In this document: positions 32,720 through 46,400 of the stretch, piece after piece
Layout of the letters: each line of letters begins with the position of its first letter
Position numbering within the stretch: the first letter of the stretch is position 1
Source of the DNA: Serripes groenlandicus
Lineage: Eukaryota; Mollusca; Bivalvia; Cardiida; Cardiidae
Length of the DNA: 64,000 nucleotides
Direction: 5' to 3'
NCBI GenBank assembly: GCA_031761405.1
Contig: JASEVX010000001.1
Coordinates: 28,842,612 to 28,906,611 of the forward strand
Position numbers and translations under genes: made by a program
The notes under the pieces: model-generated
Told to the model about the DNA's origin: nothing
Databases searched by the model: none
What the model saw: the letters and a program-made list of their open reading frames with translations, nothing else

Positions 32720-33022
32720 AGGCTGATTGATTGGGGTTTAATGCCGTTTTAAACAATTGTTCAGTCATATCACGGCGACCAGTTCACCTACTCATGCGTT
32801 TCCTGGTTTTCCCACACCAGTACACCACACAACATACTTTTCAAGCAACTGGCTACTTTTCCACATAGACTGTTAAACAGCCCATTGGTGAAAGACGAAT
32901 GACGCAGGTCACAGTGACTTTTGTCAAACGTCGGAAAGAATATAGGCCGAGCTGGGATTCGAACTCACAACCCCTGGATTGACAGCCCGCGTCGCTACCG
33001 ACTGGGCTACCGGGACTCGGCC
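32720..33022 (-). mobile_element. SINE type 2, full length
   Basis: Reverse: head 'AGCCCAGTCGGTAGCGACGC' and B-box 'GAGTTCGAATCCC', body 'GACAAAAGTCACTGTGACC', tail 'GCCGTGATATGACTGAAC' plus 'GGCATTAAACCCC'. Confidence 0.88.
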
Positions 33023-33961
33023 AAGGCAAAGGCAAGGAGACGAATCAATTTGAGCAGATATGCTAACTGATCCAAACGTGTAACCCACTCTTTAGAAAAA
33101 ATAATACTGTTGTTCTTTGCAACTACATCCACTTTCATTGTGAATATTTCCTAGGTGACATTCTATCAGGTTCAAGTGATATAAAATAAATTCATAATTT
33201 CATATTGAGCACACTTAAGTTGATTTCTCTCAGAGTGATGGTTTAATATAATGTCGACTCTTGTTTTACTATTTCTGCTGTTTCTATTCTTAATATCCGA
33301 AATGTATTGTTTTATCATAGATGCTAACCCGTTTATCTGATGCAGATGGCTTTGGTGCCATTACAGCAGAAAAACCTTTGAAAACATCGAGGGGAATGTA
33401 AGAAATTCTCGAAGCAAGCAAGTTCTAATTCCCCAAAGTTCCTAAGATATAGATGCAACAGAGGTTAGCATTCTTTTGCCCCTTCGCAGTGGAGAGATAT
33501 TGATCGTCTTGGGCATCTTGTTAACTTAGTTAAATCCGTTCGAAATCACGTAGTTCTAATACTTTCATTGAGCATACTAGCCTACGACATTAAAACCTAT
33601 ATACAAGCTATAATTGTATCTAAGATGTGCGTGCCATCTTGTTTTAAAATGGTCACCCTGTGTTCTTGACCTGTGTAACCTGCAAACTTTTAGAAAAAAC
33701 ACGTCATACTACAAACACATCATACTGACCATCTCTGAACCATTGATTTAAGATGGTTATTCTTGAGAAACTCAATTAATTACCTCTGTCCATGACCTCC
33801 TTTCAAAACATGATATAGCCTAAGTAGAGATGGCGATACTCGGTTTCAGTAAGGCATTTATAAGATGAAACAAAATGGTGTAGACTTTCTCACAAACAGA
33901 CAAATATGATTTGTTGTTGGTGCCAAATTATCAGATGCGGTCACTAGTCGCGCAAGACTGT
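33023..33961. other. No gene seen
   Basis: Unassigned, running into the reverse-transcriptase remnant on the right; upstream parts of that retroelement may be here beyond recognition. Confidence 0.35.
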
Positions 33962-34125
33962 CAGGAAACCAGCTTGGGATTTCTTAGATGGAACTTACTT
34001 AAAACACTGCCCGGAATTCGACTCTGCAGATAGACAGCCTATATGACGCTTGTGAGGTCAACCTTGGAATACAGTTCTATTGTATGTGACCCATGTCTAC
34101 AAAGGGCCATATGTTCAATAGCAAG
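33962..34125 (+). pseudogene. Remnant of a non-LTR retrotransposon reverse transcriptase
   Basis: In one frame from 33962, with a single TAG, the sequence reads 'LGFLRWNLL..', then 'AYMTLVRSTLEYSSIVCDP'. This is the conserved block near the end of the RT domain in CR1/jockey-type elements (L-G-F-L-R-R-N-L, then Y-x-T-L-V-R-P-x-L-E-Y-A-S-x-V-W-D-P). Key positions have decayed. No other part of the element is recognisable. Confidence 0.65.
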
Positions 34126-34261
34126 CTATAAGGTTTAGTCTCAGGCGACTGTACCACTAGATGTCATGAATGCACTACGAAGATGTTTTACGTCCTGAAA
34201 CTACCACCATTCTAGGACTCTAGATAAAAAAACAACATAACATATTCATCCAACTTTCATC

Positions 34262-34856
<595 letters not shown>

Positions 34857-35071
34857 CTCCCCCATTCGCATATATGCTAAAAGGCTTTTTGCCCCTATCC
34901 CATTCCAAGCATGATTTCCGAAAAGTCGACTTACGGCTGCAACCAAGCCGCACAATTGTCTTCATCCGCGAAACTCGAGTTTTGATTGGTTTGTCATCAG
35001 GTTTACAATGATTTCATTGGTTCGACCGAATAACGAAAAACCATCCGCTTGCATTAATGAGAGAAAAGAGT
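34857..35071. other. No gene seen
   Basis: Short unassigned sequence between the CT tract and the repeat copies near the gap. Confidence 0.4.
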
Positions 35072-35195
35072 TCCAACGAGTGAAACACATTGATCTCAAT
35101 GTTAGTGCTGTTAGTTAAAGTCGACCGTGCTGTGACCCCACTAGTCTACAACAGTCGACTACGAATACATATAGAAAACTATGCAAATGAAATAT
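35072..35195. repeat. Direct repeat, left copy, across the assembly gap
   Basis: 'TCCAACGAGTGAAACACATT' to about 35180 is repeated with one or two changes at 36028-36137. Confidence 0.9.
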
Positions 35196-35217
35196 GTAAC
35201 GGCGAAATATTGAGACT

Positions 35218-35827
35218 AGTATTTGTTCACCTATGTTATGGAACAATAACATGTTAAGATGTTTTGAGGCAGCTGTGATTGTAAGACTGACCCTAAAATT
35301 TGGATTATTTTGTATTAACGTAGTTTACTGTCAAATAATCTCCAGGCAAGGAACATTCATTATTGTTCTGTTATAGCACACCCAACAAGGTAAAACAAAT
35401 ATACCACCATTTTTTGTTTATTTTTTTATTTGATATTTTTATTGGAATTGCAATATAGTTTTTATCGTTATGCAGCGTTCTTTTGATTTTGATATAGAAT
35501 GCATTGTGATTAATGCATCAATGAATGTGTAAACTATGCAACGACCTCTGTGAAATACCGCCTGTCAAGTAAACGTTTTTGCGATAGACCCCCATTCTAT
35601 GTATACAATATTGTTCATTCAACTCAAATATTATTCAATTAACGTACATAACAAGGTCTTCCTGTGAAGTGAATGTGATAAAAAAAAATCTGTAAATCCT
35701 TGTCCTAATGTATTCCGTGATCTGCAGTTAGCCCCTTGCTGGCAGCACTTTGAGTGCTATGATTTTAAAAGTGTTTTCTAACAAAGGTAGTGTGAACATC
35801 AATGCGATAGTAATTGGTATATTATCA
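35218..35827. repeat. ~620-bp interspersed repeat, copy 2, cut by the gap
   Basis: Matches 23367-23987 closely and runs into the N stretch at its right end. Confidence 0.9.
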
Positions 35828-36027
35828 NNNNNNNNNNNNNNNNNNNNNNNNNNNNNNNNNNNNNNNNNNNNNNNNNNNNNNNNNNNNNNNNNNNNNNNNN
35901 NNNNNNNNNNNNNNNNNNNNNNNNNNNNNNNNNNNNNNNNNNNNNNNNNNNNNNNNNNNNNNNNNNNNNNNNNNNNNNNNNNNNNNNNNNNNNNNNNNNN
36001 NNNNNNNNNNNNNNNNNNNNNNNNNNN
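35828..36027. other. Assembly gap (200 N)
   Basis: Exactly 200 N, a conventional placeholder size, so the true length is unknown. Any ORF across it is meaningless. Confidence 0.99.
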
Positions 36028-36150
36028 TCCAACGAGTGAAACACATTGATCTCAATGTTAGTGCTGTTAGTTAAAGTCGACCGTGCTGTGACCCCACTAG
36101 TCTACAACAGTCGACTACGAATACATATAGAGAACTATGCAAAAGAAAAT
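36028..36150. repeat. Direct repeat, right copy
   Basis: Begins at the first base after the gap and matches 35072 onward. Confidence 0.9.
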
Positions 36151-37048
36151 CACTGTAAATAAAATTGTAATTATTGACAGGAGTTGAAACCATTGTGGCT
36201 AAAGTAGAAATTGCCTACGATAAGCAATTTCTCCTTTGTTCACGATATGTTCGAATGTCGTCTGCTGCACATATGTCTGTAAGCGTCGATAAGCCGAAAA
36301 TAGTTACATCCTTTCCATGAAAGCGAAACCCTTTCCGTGATACTATAACAGTCGAATATTGAAAATATTGTTGAAAATGGGGCTACTGCTGACAATGAGC
36401 AATTCCTCCTGTTCACACAATGCTTTCAAACACGTTTCAAATTAATTATTTTCATATTTCCCCCTTCCGGACACATTTTGAATAACATGCAAGAGATGAA
36501 TGATAACGAGCAATTTTGCCCTGATCATGAGCCTTGTGATCAGGAGCAATATATCTTAGGGAAAATATATAGTTGAAACCTTTGTGGAAAAAGAGGAAAT
36601 GGGTCACGATAAGCAATTTTCCTCTTGTCACGATGTATTCCAATGCCGTCTGCTGCACATGCGTCAAAACGACTGTAAGCGGGTAAGGGTCGAACCGTTT
36701 CCCATTATAGCTACTTAGTTACATACGAATATTGAAAGTATTTTTGCAAACGGCGCAATTGCTCACAATAAGCAATTCCTCCTTTTCAAACAATGCTTTG
36801 AAACATGAATCAAGTTTTGTTTCTTTTATCTAGATAACAAAAATATTTGCCTACAGTTATTATGTTAATCTTTGCCCCTTTTAGACACATTTTGACTAAC
36901 CTTAACAGACGAATGATAATCAGCAAGTTTGTCTTTTTCCACAATGTTTTCATCACTATTCAAAATTATACTTTCATTAATTCAGTTCAATATTTTAGCC
37001 TTAGTTCAATGTTGTATGCTGTAGATTTAGTCTATGTGGTCAAGGGTT
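36151..37048. mobile_element. Cluster of four or so decayed family A copies
   Basis: Central motifs 'GATAAGCAATTTCTCC', 'AATGAGCAATTCCTCC', 'GATAAGCAATTTTCC' and 'AATAAGCAATTCCTCC' recur near 36220, 36395, 36615 and 36760, each followed by an ACAATG/CGATG word. GTCGTCTGCTGCACAT and GCCGTCTGCTGCACAT mark right ends. Individual borders are blurred. Confidence 0.6.
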
Positions 37049-37764
37049 AGGACGTGTTGTTACATAATTCGTCCAAAAAGGGAGCGTCCTACTGTGTATA
37101 CATGCCATAACAGAATGGTACTATCGGTCTCACAGCTACTGGGGAACTGTTGGTAAAACAGGGCGCGTTTTGTGTTGAATATTCTAATATGTCGCTGGAA
37201 AAAATATTTTTCCATCATTTCGTTTGTCTGTCTGTTAGCATGTCGACCCAACTAGGAAATATAAATTCAATCTACAAATTAGGGATTAGTTAATTTCAAC
37301 ATACACACGAGTTACAACCGCAATGTCAATATATATTTTATAAGTGAGGCGCTTCTAGCTATTTTGGGACTTAAATTATAATTTATTTGCATTTGCGTAA
37401 ATTGAAGACTCAACGTCCGTCAACATGTAATATAGTCATAGATGTTTCTGCTGACAAATTAACTAGAAATGTAGTCAAAGTATATTGTTGTCAATTAACC
37501 TTGTACGATCCTGTTTCGGAGATTCAATTAAACAGCAAATCGCTAGATGCGGCTTATGTGGGATAACAAATACATAACAAATACCATAACATGTTAACCC
37601 TTTCCTAAACACAGACGAGTTTTGACGCATCGAACCCGTCTTCTGTTATCAATACTGTATGCGCTATCTCTGTCTGTAAAGCTTGGGGGCATTATCCGGC
37701 GTCCGGCTGTCTGTCTGTCTGAATGTGCATTCGTCCGTCCGTATTGGTCAAAACGTTGTTTCTG
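37049..37764. other. No gene seen; family A left-end scrap
   Basis: Mostly unassigned. 'GTTAACCCTTTCCTAAACAC' and 'AGACGAGTTTTGACGCATCG' at 37592-37635 are a left end of family A. A short (TGTC)n lies at 37707-37720. Confidence 0.4.
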
Positions 37765-38370
37765 TTTGGCAGATTCAATTCAAAGTGGTCACACTTATAC
37801 CTTGTTATCAGGAGAACGGCCATACTAGGTACATACGGTCTGTTTATTTAATTATCTCCATTTTTCCTTATTTAGTTCAGCCATTGTCTTAATTAATTTC
37901 CATTGTATCCATTTTAAACTGATTTGTAGGTAACTTATGACCTACAGATGTGCAGTGCACCATTGCCATAACTTTAGCATGTTGCGTTTGGAGTGTGTAT
38001 ATTATTGTCCTTCCTTGTTCTCATATACAATATTTCGAACACAAATCTGATCTGGGTTTTTTAGGTGTAAACTCATTTTTTCATAATCTTTCTTCGGCCA
38101 TTGTCTCAATAGATGTTCAATGTATCAATTTCAGACTTGGTGTATAGGAAACTTATGAGCTACAGATGTGCAGTGCACAAGAAACGTAACTCTAGCATGC
38201 TTTCGATTGTCTGTCATGTATCAGCATGATTCCAATATACAGTGTGGATCTTTAGTGTTCTCTGAACTGGAAATATTATACTTAAGTGTCGCTGCTCGGT
38301 TGTTTTTCAATCTTTTGTCCTTCATGATTTATTTGGTTTATACAAGAAAATTGTCAAACTTTAATAAATC
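37765..38370. repeat. Tandem repeat, ~215 bp, two to three units
   Basis: 'CTACAGATGTGCAGTGCAC' at 37940 and 38160, 'GCCATTGTCT' near 37881 and 38097. Likely the core of another composite element. Confidence 0.65.
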
Positions 38371-38991
38371 AGGTATTTGTTATTGGCAGGTAATCTGTGT
38401 TGTTTCAAACATTTTTGGTTTGGTTTGTTTAAAGGTCGATGATTCATTGTTTCATGCTATATATGTTCATCTTACATATACCCTATATCAACAGCACTTT
38501 CAGCGCTTTGATTTTTATCTTAGTTTTTAGCCTTTTTTCTTTAAGAAAATAACATTATTTCTACACAGAAAAATATAATTTTCCTTCGGAATAATACCTC
38601 TAATACGAAATCGGCATGTTGCGAGGCAAGAAATAATACAAATACCATCATTACTTTATTTTTGGGTCAATAATTTCATTTTTGCTCTTTCATTTGGTCA
38701 GTGCATCGTGAGAAATGCTAATCAATAGGATACACAAATGTTTGTTTGCTGTCAACGTCATGATAATCAACCAAATCTTATTGTTTTCAGAGATTATTAA
38801 TGTTAAAGACATCCCTGTTAGACAGGATAAACACATTTACAAATAGATGTAAGAACCGTTTAAACCAAGAACGCAATAGCGGTATCTCCTTTGAAAAATG
38901 TAGACGTGTTACAGATAGCAATTCGATTTGTTTTTAGCCTCTAGCGTATGTAAAGGTCTGTAAACTGAACTTTTGTATGATTAAAACATAA
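38371..38991. other. No gene seen
   Basis: Unassigned AT-rich sequence upstream of the carboxypeptidase gene. Confidence 0.35.
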
Positions 38992-39133
38992 TTAACTCTT
39001 TCCAACAACAACAAAAAAAAAATCTACAGCAGACGACTTTGAAAATATCTATGCAAAATTGTAAATGATGTAAAAGATGGAATAACAAATATTGATAAAA
39101 ATAAGTTGTGCTAAAAGGAGAAATTGCTTGGTA
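38992..39133. mobile_element. Family A, left half only
   Basis: 'TTAACTCTTTCCAACAACAA', 'CTACAGCAGACGACTTTGAA', then 'AAAAGGAGAAATTGCTTGG', where homology stops. Confidence 0.6.
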
Positions 39134-39277
39134 TGTGACAATGTTATGGTTAGCTGATAGTAGTATGCATGTATCAATTTAATTCACACAGACAAGATAT
39201 CAAGTTGGCTCTCTCGTTAACTCAACTGATAAATATATCAATTTATCTTAACTCCCATAACATTAGCAGTGTCAAGA

Positions 39278-39504
39278 TTAACCCTTTCCCTCATATAGAC
39301 GCTTTATGACGCCTCTGCAGCAGACAGCTTTTTGAAAACATAGTGACAAAAGAAGAAATTGCACAAAACGTGCAATTTCTCCTTTTGCCACAATGTTTTC
39401 CACTTTTTGTCATAGGTTATCCATTCAATTATGGAGATTTTCTATTTTTTGACAAAATACGTTAGTTGTCTGCTGCAGAATTGCCGTATGAGGGAAAGGG
39501 TTAA
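39278..39504 (+). mobile_element. Family A TTAA element, 0.3 kb upstream of the carboxypeptidase
   Basis: TTAA borders, ends CCCTTTCCCTCATATAGACG and 'CGTATGAGGGAAAGGG', palindrome AAATTGCACAAAACGTGCAA. It lies in the gene's promoter or first intron. Confidence 0.93.
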
Positions 39505-39801
39505 ATAGGTCGGATTGAATATCCAGTTCAACATAGCACCTTTAGTTTTTGTTATCGCTTTGGGACCATTTACCTCATATGGTATTTGGAAGTTGTCTGT
39601 TGTAAAAACCACAAAAGAAAACATATTGTCTCATCTTTGACATATAGAATTCAATTTTGATACAGAATTGGAAACATTGTGAGAGGAGGAGAAATAACTT
39701 TTTTTGAGCACTTTCAGATGTGTCTAATTTCATTTGTATCAAGAAAAGGATTATTTTAGTCAAAGATATTTCTGTTTTTCAGGTTCTATGATGTGGCAAA
39801 C

Positions 39802-40432
39802 ATGAAAACTTCCAAAGCTGGCTGTATGATATGCATGGCATCTAAATGTGTTATCAGCTTTATTTTAATTTATCTTAAATGTGTGCTGACGGTTGATGTG
39901 ATGCCTCAAAAAGAAAACTTCCTTCCAGACTATACGGTGTATCACAATCTGACATCTATCAGTTACACAGTGGATAAACTTGTCAATGAAAATCCAGATT
40001 TTATTCGGACTGAAAAGAAATACATATCAAAGGAAGGCCGTTATCAGTATTTACTTCACATGACAAATTTTACAAACCATGACAAACTTAAACATTCTGA
40101 AAAAGTCAAGATATTTTTATCATATGGAGACCATGCCAGAGAATTTTTGCCAATTGATTCATGTTTTTGTCTAATTAACCGTTTATTACAAAATGATAGA
40201 AACTCTGTTACAAAAACTATTAGCAATAAGTACCTAAATGCCATAGATCTCTATATACTAGTGATTGGAAACCCTGATGGGCGCCACCTGGTGGAGACGA
40301 GAAGCAATTACTGTTGGCGTGGAACAAAGACTGGTGTCGATATAAATAGAAACATGGATTGGGAGTTTGGTGGGAAAGGGAGCTCGTCTGACAAGACAGA
40401 TGAAGAATACAGAGGAAATAAGGCGTTCTCAG
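39802..40432 (+). CDS. Carboxypeptidase exon 1
   Basis: Signal region, first two zinc ligands (H-A-R-E), N-P-D-G-R and N-R-N. Two earlier ATGs at 39788 and 39791 are out of frame with it. Ends TCTCAG|GTAATG, phase 1. Confidence 0.88.
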
Positions 40433-43400
40433 GTAATGATTAATGGGGGTCAAAATAATTCATTGATTGATTGATTGGAATTTAACGCCGTTTTCAACCC
40501 TTTTTCAGTCATATCACGGCAGCCAGTTCACCTACTCATGTGTTACAAGGCTTTCTCACACCAGTACTCAACACAACATACTTTCAAAGCAACTGGCTGC
40601 TTTACAACATAGACTGTTAGCCCATTGGTGGAAACCGAATGACGCTGGTCACAGTGACTTTTGTCAAACGTCTGAATGAATGTTGACCAAGCTGGGATTC
40701 AAACTCACAACCCCTGGATTGACAGCCTGTGTTGCTACTGACTGAGCTACTGGGGCTCGGCGGAGGTAAACATAAACGGGGAGTAAACATGTCCAATTTC
40801 ACCAACTATCTCTTAATGTGATAAAAAAATTTTTTTATTGGATGATAAAATTTCATAATAACACAAATTCTCTTTCTTACCATTTGGCGTTGGCCTATTA
40901 GAATTTGTGAAATGAATTAGAATAAGAATGACATTTATAATTGGTTGTGAATATGGTTCTGTATCTTATTACCTAACTCACTTGCAGATGCATTCTATTC
41001 TAATGCAGCGGACAACTTATGAAAACATAACAACAATTTCACCTTTTGCCACAATATTTTCAACTCTTTTACTACGCCCGTTTTGAAAAAACGGATTGTA
41101 TTATAGTTTTACCTGCGGCGGGCGGGCGGGCGGGCGGGCGGCGTCCAGTATGTTGTCAGCTCAATAACTTTAGAAGCCTTTGTCCAATCATCACCAAATT
41201 TGGTCAGAATGTGTATTGGGATAATATCTCGGACAAGTTCGATATCTAGCCATATCGCTTTAGTCATTCAAGAGTTATCGCCCTTTAATTATAGAAATTA
41301 CCCAAAATTGGTCTTGTCAGCTCAATAACTTTAGAAACCTATGTCCAATCATCACCAAATTTGGTCAGAATGTGTATTGGGATAATATCTCGTACAAGCT
41401 TGATAACTAGCCATATCGCTTTAGTCAATCGAGAGTTATTGCCCTTTAATTATAGAAATTACCCAAAATTGGTCTTGTCAGCTCAATAACTTAAGAAGTC
41501 TTTGTCCAATCATCACCAAATTTAATCAGAATGCGTATTGGCATAATATCTTGGACAAGTTTGATAACTAGCCATATTGCTTTAGTCAATCAAGAGTTAT
41601 TGCCCTTTTATTTAAGAAATTACCTAAAATTGGTCTTGTCAGCTCAATAACTTTAGAAGCCTTTGTCCAATCATCACCAAATTTAGTCAGAATGTGTTTT
41701 GGCATAATATCTCGGACAAGTTCGATAACTAGCCATATTGCTTTAGTCAATCAAGAGTTATTGCCCTTTTATAAAAGAAATTACCTAAAATTGGGATTGT
41801 CAGCTCAATAACTTTAGAAGCCTTTTTCCAATCATCACCAAATTTGGTCAGAATGTGTAATGGCATAATATCACGGACAAGTTCGATAACTAGCCATATT
41901 GCTTGAGTTATTGCCCTTTAATTATAGAAATTACCTAAAATTGGTCTTGTCAGCTCAATAACTTTAGAAGCCTTTGTCCAATCATCACCAAATTTGGTCA
42001 GAATGTGTATTGGCATAATATCTTGGACATGTTCGATAATTTACCATGTTATCTTAGTCACTACACACTTATGTCCCTCGAAATGGTAAAAACTGTACTA
42101 ACAGTGTCTGCTCTCTAAATTTGCCTGATGTACAACCAATTATCGCTATACTTAATTTGTCTCAAAAAAACTGGACGGGCGTATTTTGTGACATTTGGCG
42201 CTCTTGTTAATAATTAAACTTAAGTTTATATATTAATTTTCCATATTTTTGCCTAGATGTTTTCAAAATTGTCTGCTTCAGATGTGTAAGCACATAAAAC
42301 AAATCAGCAGCAGACAAGAGAAAACTTACAGGCAAAATTATGGAAAATGTCTATAAATTGAAGTATAACTATTGAAAAGATTTGAAAACATTGGGGAAAA
42401 AAGGAAAATTGTTCTGCCTCATAGTGAGCAAATTCTTCCTTTACCACATTGCTTTTACTAGCCTCTTGCTCCAGATACTTCAAAATGTGCCTGCGACTTT
42501 GAAAACAAGTAAACAAGACTTTGGAAATCTCTAAAAATCTTGGAAAACATAGGGGCAATTGGTCATTATTAGAAGTTTCACCTTTTCCACAATATTTTCA
42601 AAGGTCATTTTCTTGTGACAAAGGTTTTTTTGGGGGCTTACATATACACATTTTGAAGCATATGCAGAAGATGACTTTTTAAAACATATTGTCAAAAGAA
42701 GAAATTAATAACGATGAGTAATTTCTCCTTTGTTTCCACAATGTGTTCAACTCTATTCAATAATTTTACCTTCATTTATGGATATTTTCAGTTGTTTTGC
42801 CTTTTCTGTAGTTGTTTCATAAGTCTTCTGCTGCAGATTCTTTCTGTTTAGGAAAGGATTAACATAAATATATTACAGTCATTGAAATTGAGTTTTAAAA
42901 TGCACCGGTATGAAAATCCTAAATATTTGCTTATGTTATATATTATTGCATGTAAAATTACACTGGCCTATGTATATTTTTCACTGGTTCGAAACCAAAA
43001 GATAAAGGCCACGGACCATAGGACCACTTCTTATACCCTTTCCCTCATATAGACGCTTTCTGACGCCTCTGCAGCAGACGGCTTTTTGAAAACATAGTGA
43101 CAAAAGAAGAAATTGCACAAAACGTGCAATTTCTCCTTTTGCCACAATGTTTTCCACTTTTTGTCATAGGTTATCCATTCAATTATGGAGATTTTCTATT
43201 TTTTGACAAAATAAGTTCAAAGTTGTCTGCTGCAGAATTGTCTTATGAAGGAAAGGGTTGTATCACAGACTGATATTACTAGTCCTTGATGGATTCACAA
43301 AGAGGTCTACAAAGGTGTAGATAGGGAGAAGTAAACTGATCTTTTCCCAGAAATATCTCTTATTATCCAACAAAACTAAAATTGTCTCAGTGAGATGATT

Positions 43401-46400
43401 CTTTTGAGAACCCACAACATAGGGTTTATGGTTCATATAAGTATTTAAGTACATTAAATGTATACCTTATTGACTGCTCTAGGTCTATATATTTTTTTAT
43501 ACATGTTTTGGCACGTTTTACATGTTTTCAAGATTATTTATATTCAAATTTTATTTCAGAGCCAGAATCTTTTGTGTACAGGGATTTACCAAAAGTTGTG
43601 AAGTTTGATGCATTCCTTTCATTACATTCTGGGATAAAACAAATTTACATTCCATATGCAGGTAAGAGTACTTTTTTACGATGTTGATAAGATTACATTA
43701 TCCTAGACTTCTGAAGATTTTGCAACACTTAAAACTGCCATTTTTATCTCTTTTTGTTTTGTTTTTAGTTGGGATGGCAACGGTTACCGATATTACTAAC
43801 AGGTTACTCGTATAATTTAGTAACCGGTTACTCGGTTAACCGTATAGATTCATAGACAAATCATCTGTGTTTTGTTATTTTTGTTGTTCTTTTAACTAGC
43901 ATTTCCTGGTCATATATAAATCGGACTAGAACGTTGTTATCGGAACGTTTTCTTTCGTGTCAACCAACTTTTTTAAATTCATAGTTGAGAAAATAATCGT
44001 GTTTTTTTTAACGAAGTGACCGTTATACGATTTATAATATGTTGAACGAAAGAGATGCATATCTGCATATTTTTAAATACCAACTCAGGTGGAAATGTGT
44101 TAGAAAACTACTCTTTAAATCTTCTAATCCGATTGGTGAATAATTTACAAATACAACAATTCGAATTTATCAAATTCATTCCATAACATTAATAAGTCCT
44201 TATTATATATTTCTAGCCTTGTATTAGACATCAAAGCTTTTTTTAAAAGAAACAAACTGTCCTGTAATTAATTGTTTGATCAACCAAAATTAACAAACGT
44301 TCATCAATACAATCGAGTGTGGCCGTTTTCACAGTTATGTAAACATTCCCGATCGAGGTGTGAATAATTAACTTCTGGTCAGATACGTGTGACAAATTGA
44401 AAAGAACACAAGGTGAAATACAACTGTGTATATATTTTATCTATTTTTCCGAGTACTCGGTTACTTGAATTACTAACCGATTAATCGAAAAACATACGGT
44501 TAACCGGGTAACCGATTAATCGCTGCCACCCCTAATTTTTAGGGATGGCCTTTGCTGTAAAAAAACCTTAAATGGTTTTAATATGATTTGTGTAACCACT
44601 GGACTAAATTGGATGAGGTAGCATCCTCTCAATGTCCGCTCCTAAATTCCTATTAGTCTTTTGGATCCATGCAAAATTCTGGTTTCCATTACAACAACAA
44701 AACAAAAAAATCAAAATCTTCTTCTCCAAACTAGTGGGCCTATTTTCAAATAATTGTGTAAAAATCTTCCTCAGATTCCTTCATGCCATGTTTATTGGTC
44801 AAAAAATATGGCAACCAGGGGGCAGAGCTGTTTTTCTGGCTAAAGTGAAAACTTTTAATAATCTTCTTCTCCAAATTATGCTACCGATTTTCATATATTT
44901 TTGTTCCTTAGGTAACAGAATTTGCTGTGGTCGAGTGATTAGCGTCGGGGATTTAAAACCGGGTATCCCGGGTTTGATCCCTAGTCAGTCATGGTGGAGT
45001 GCCCTTGGGCAAGGCACATTTTCTAGCCTAGTACTGGTTTTTTTACCCAGGGATCCTGAATAAGTGACTGTCGCCATGATATAACTGAAATAATGTTGAA
45101 AGCGGCGTAAAACCCTAATTAAACAAAAAAAATCCTTATATAACCCTCTATGAGACTCCTTCAAGCTATGGTTATCAATGGAAAAACATGGTCGCCAGGG
45201 GGCGAGACTGTTTTGCCTAATATGGCTTTAATGAAAGCTTTAAAAGTCTTCTCCTGAAAGTATGAAGCGATTTTTAAATCATTTTGTGCCTCTATGAAAT
45301 TCCTTCAAGTCAAAGTGCTTCCAGGGGGTGGTGCTGTATTGCCTTATATATGGCTGTAGTGAAAATTTTCAAAAATCTTCTCTCCAAGAGTATCTGGACA
45401 ATAATTTAAATGATTGTGTAGAAATGTTCCTTCAGTACCCTCTATGAGATTCTTTCAATGTTTGGTCCTAAAACTTGGCTGAAAGGGGGCGTGGCTGTTT
45501 TGCCTTTTTGTCATGGCTCATTGCCCTTTGGTTTTTTCAAAGCGTTTCATACTCAACGGTATATGGTAAATATTTTACATAATAAAATGTCTTCTTCCAG
45601 ATTCAAAATCTCGTAAAACTGGTAGGGAACCAGACAATTTACAGGAAATGCTGTCATTAGCAAAATTACTGTCCACAGCTACACAATATAAATATGAGTA
45701 TGGTAAAGCTTCGACTCTAAATGCTTACGATGCTGATGGAACAGTGTTTGATTACATGGCTGGTGTACATAAGGTATGATGCTTTAACCTTTCTTTGAGA
45801 TGCATAATGTATGTTGCTTTAACCTTTCTCTTTGTGAGCATAAGGTATGGTGTTTTTACCTTTATCTTTGTGAACAAAAGGTGTGGTGCTTGAACCTTTA
45901 TCTCAGTGTACATGGTATGGTGCTCTAACCTTTATCTTGATGTCCATAAGGTATGATGTTTTAACCTTATTCTCAGTGTACATAAGGTATGGGGTTTTAA
46001 CCTTATTCTCAGTGTACATAAGGTATGGGGCTTTAACCTTATTCTCAGTTTACATAAGGTATGGGGCTTTAACCTTATTCTCAGTTTACATAAGGTATGG
46101 GGCTTTAACCTTATTCTCAGTGTACATACGGTATGGGGTTCTCAGTGTACATAAGATATTGGGCTTTAACCTTTATCTGGATGTACATTAGGTATGGTGC
46201 TTTAACCTTTGTCTTTGTGAACATAAGGTATGGTACTTTAACCTTTTTGTCAGTGTACATAAGGTATGATGTTTTAACCTTTCTGTCAAGTGTACATAAG
46301 GTATGATGCTATAACCTTATTCTCAGTGTACATAAGGTATGGTGCTTTAACCGTATTATCAATGTACATACGGTATAAAGATTTAATCCTTATCTGGATG

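Noticed and set aside
35750..36074. ORFs across the N block
   Set aside because: They consist of unknown bases.
41100..42110. CRISPR-like regular repeats
   Set aside because: Long, adjacent diverged units with no spacers, in a eukaryotic intron.
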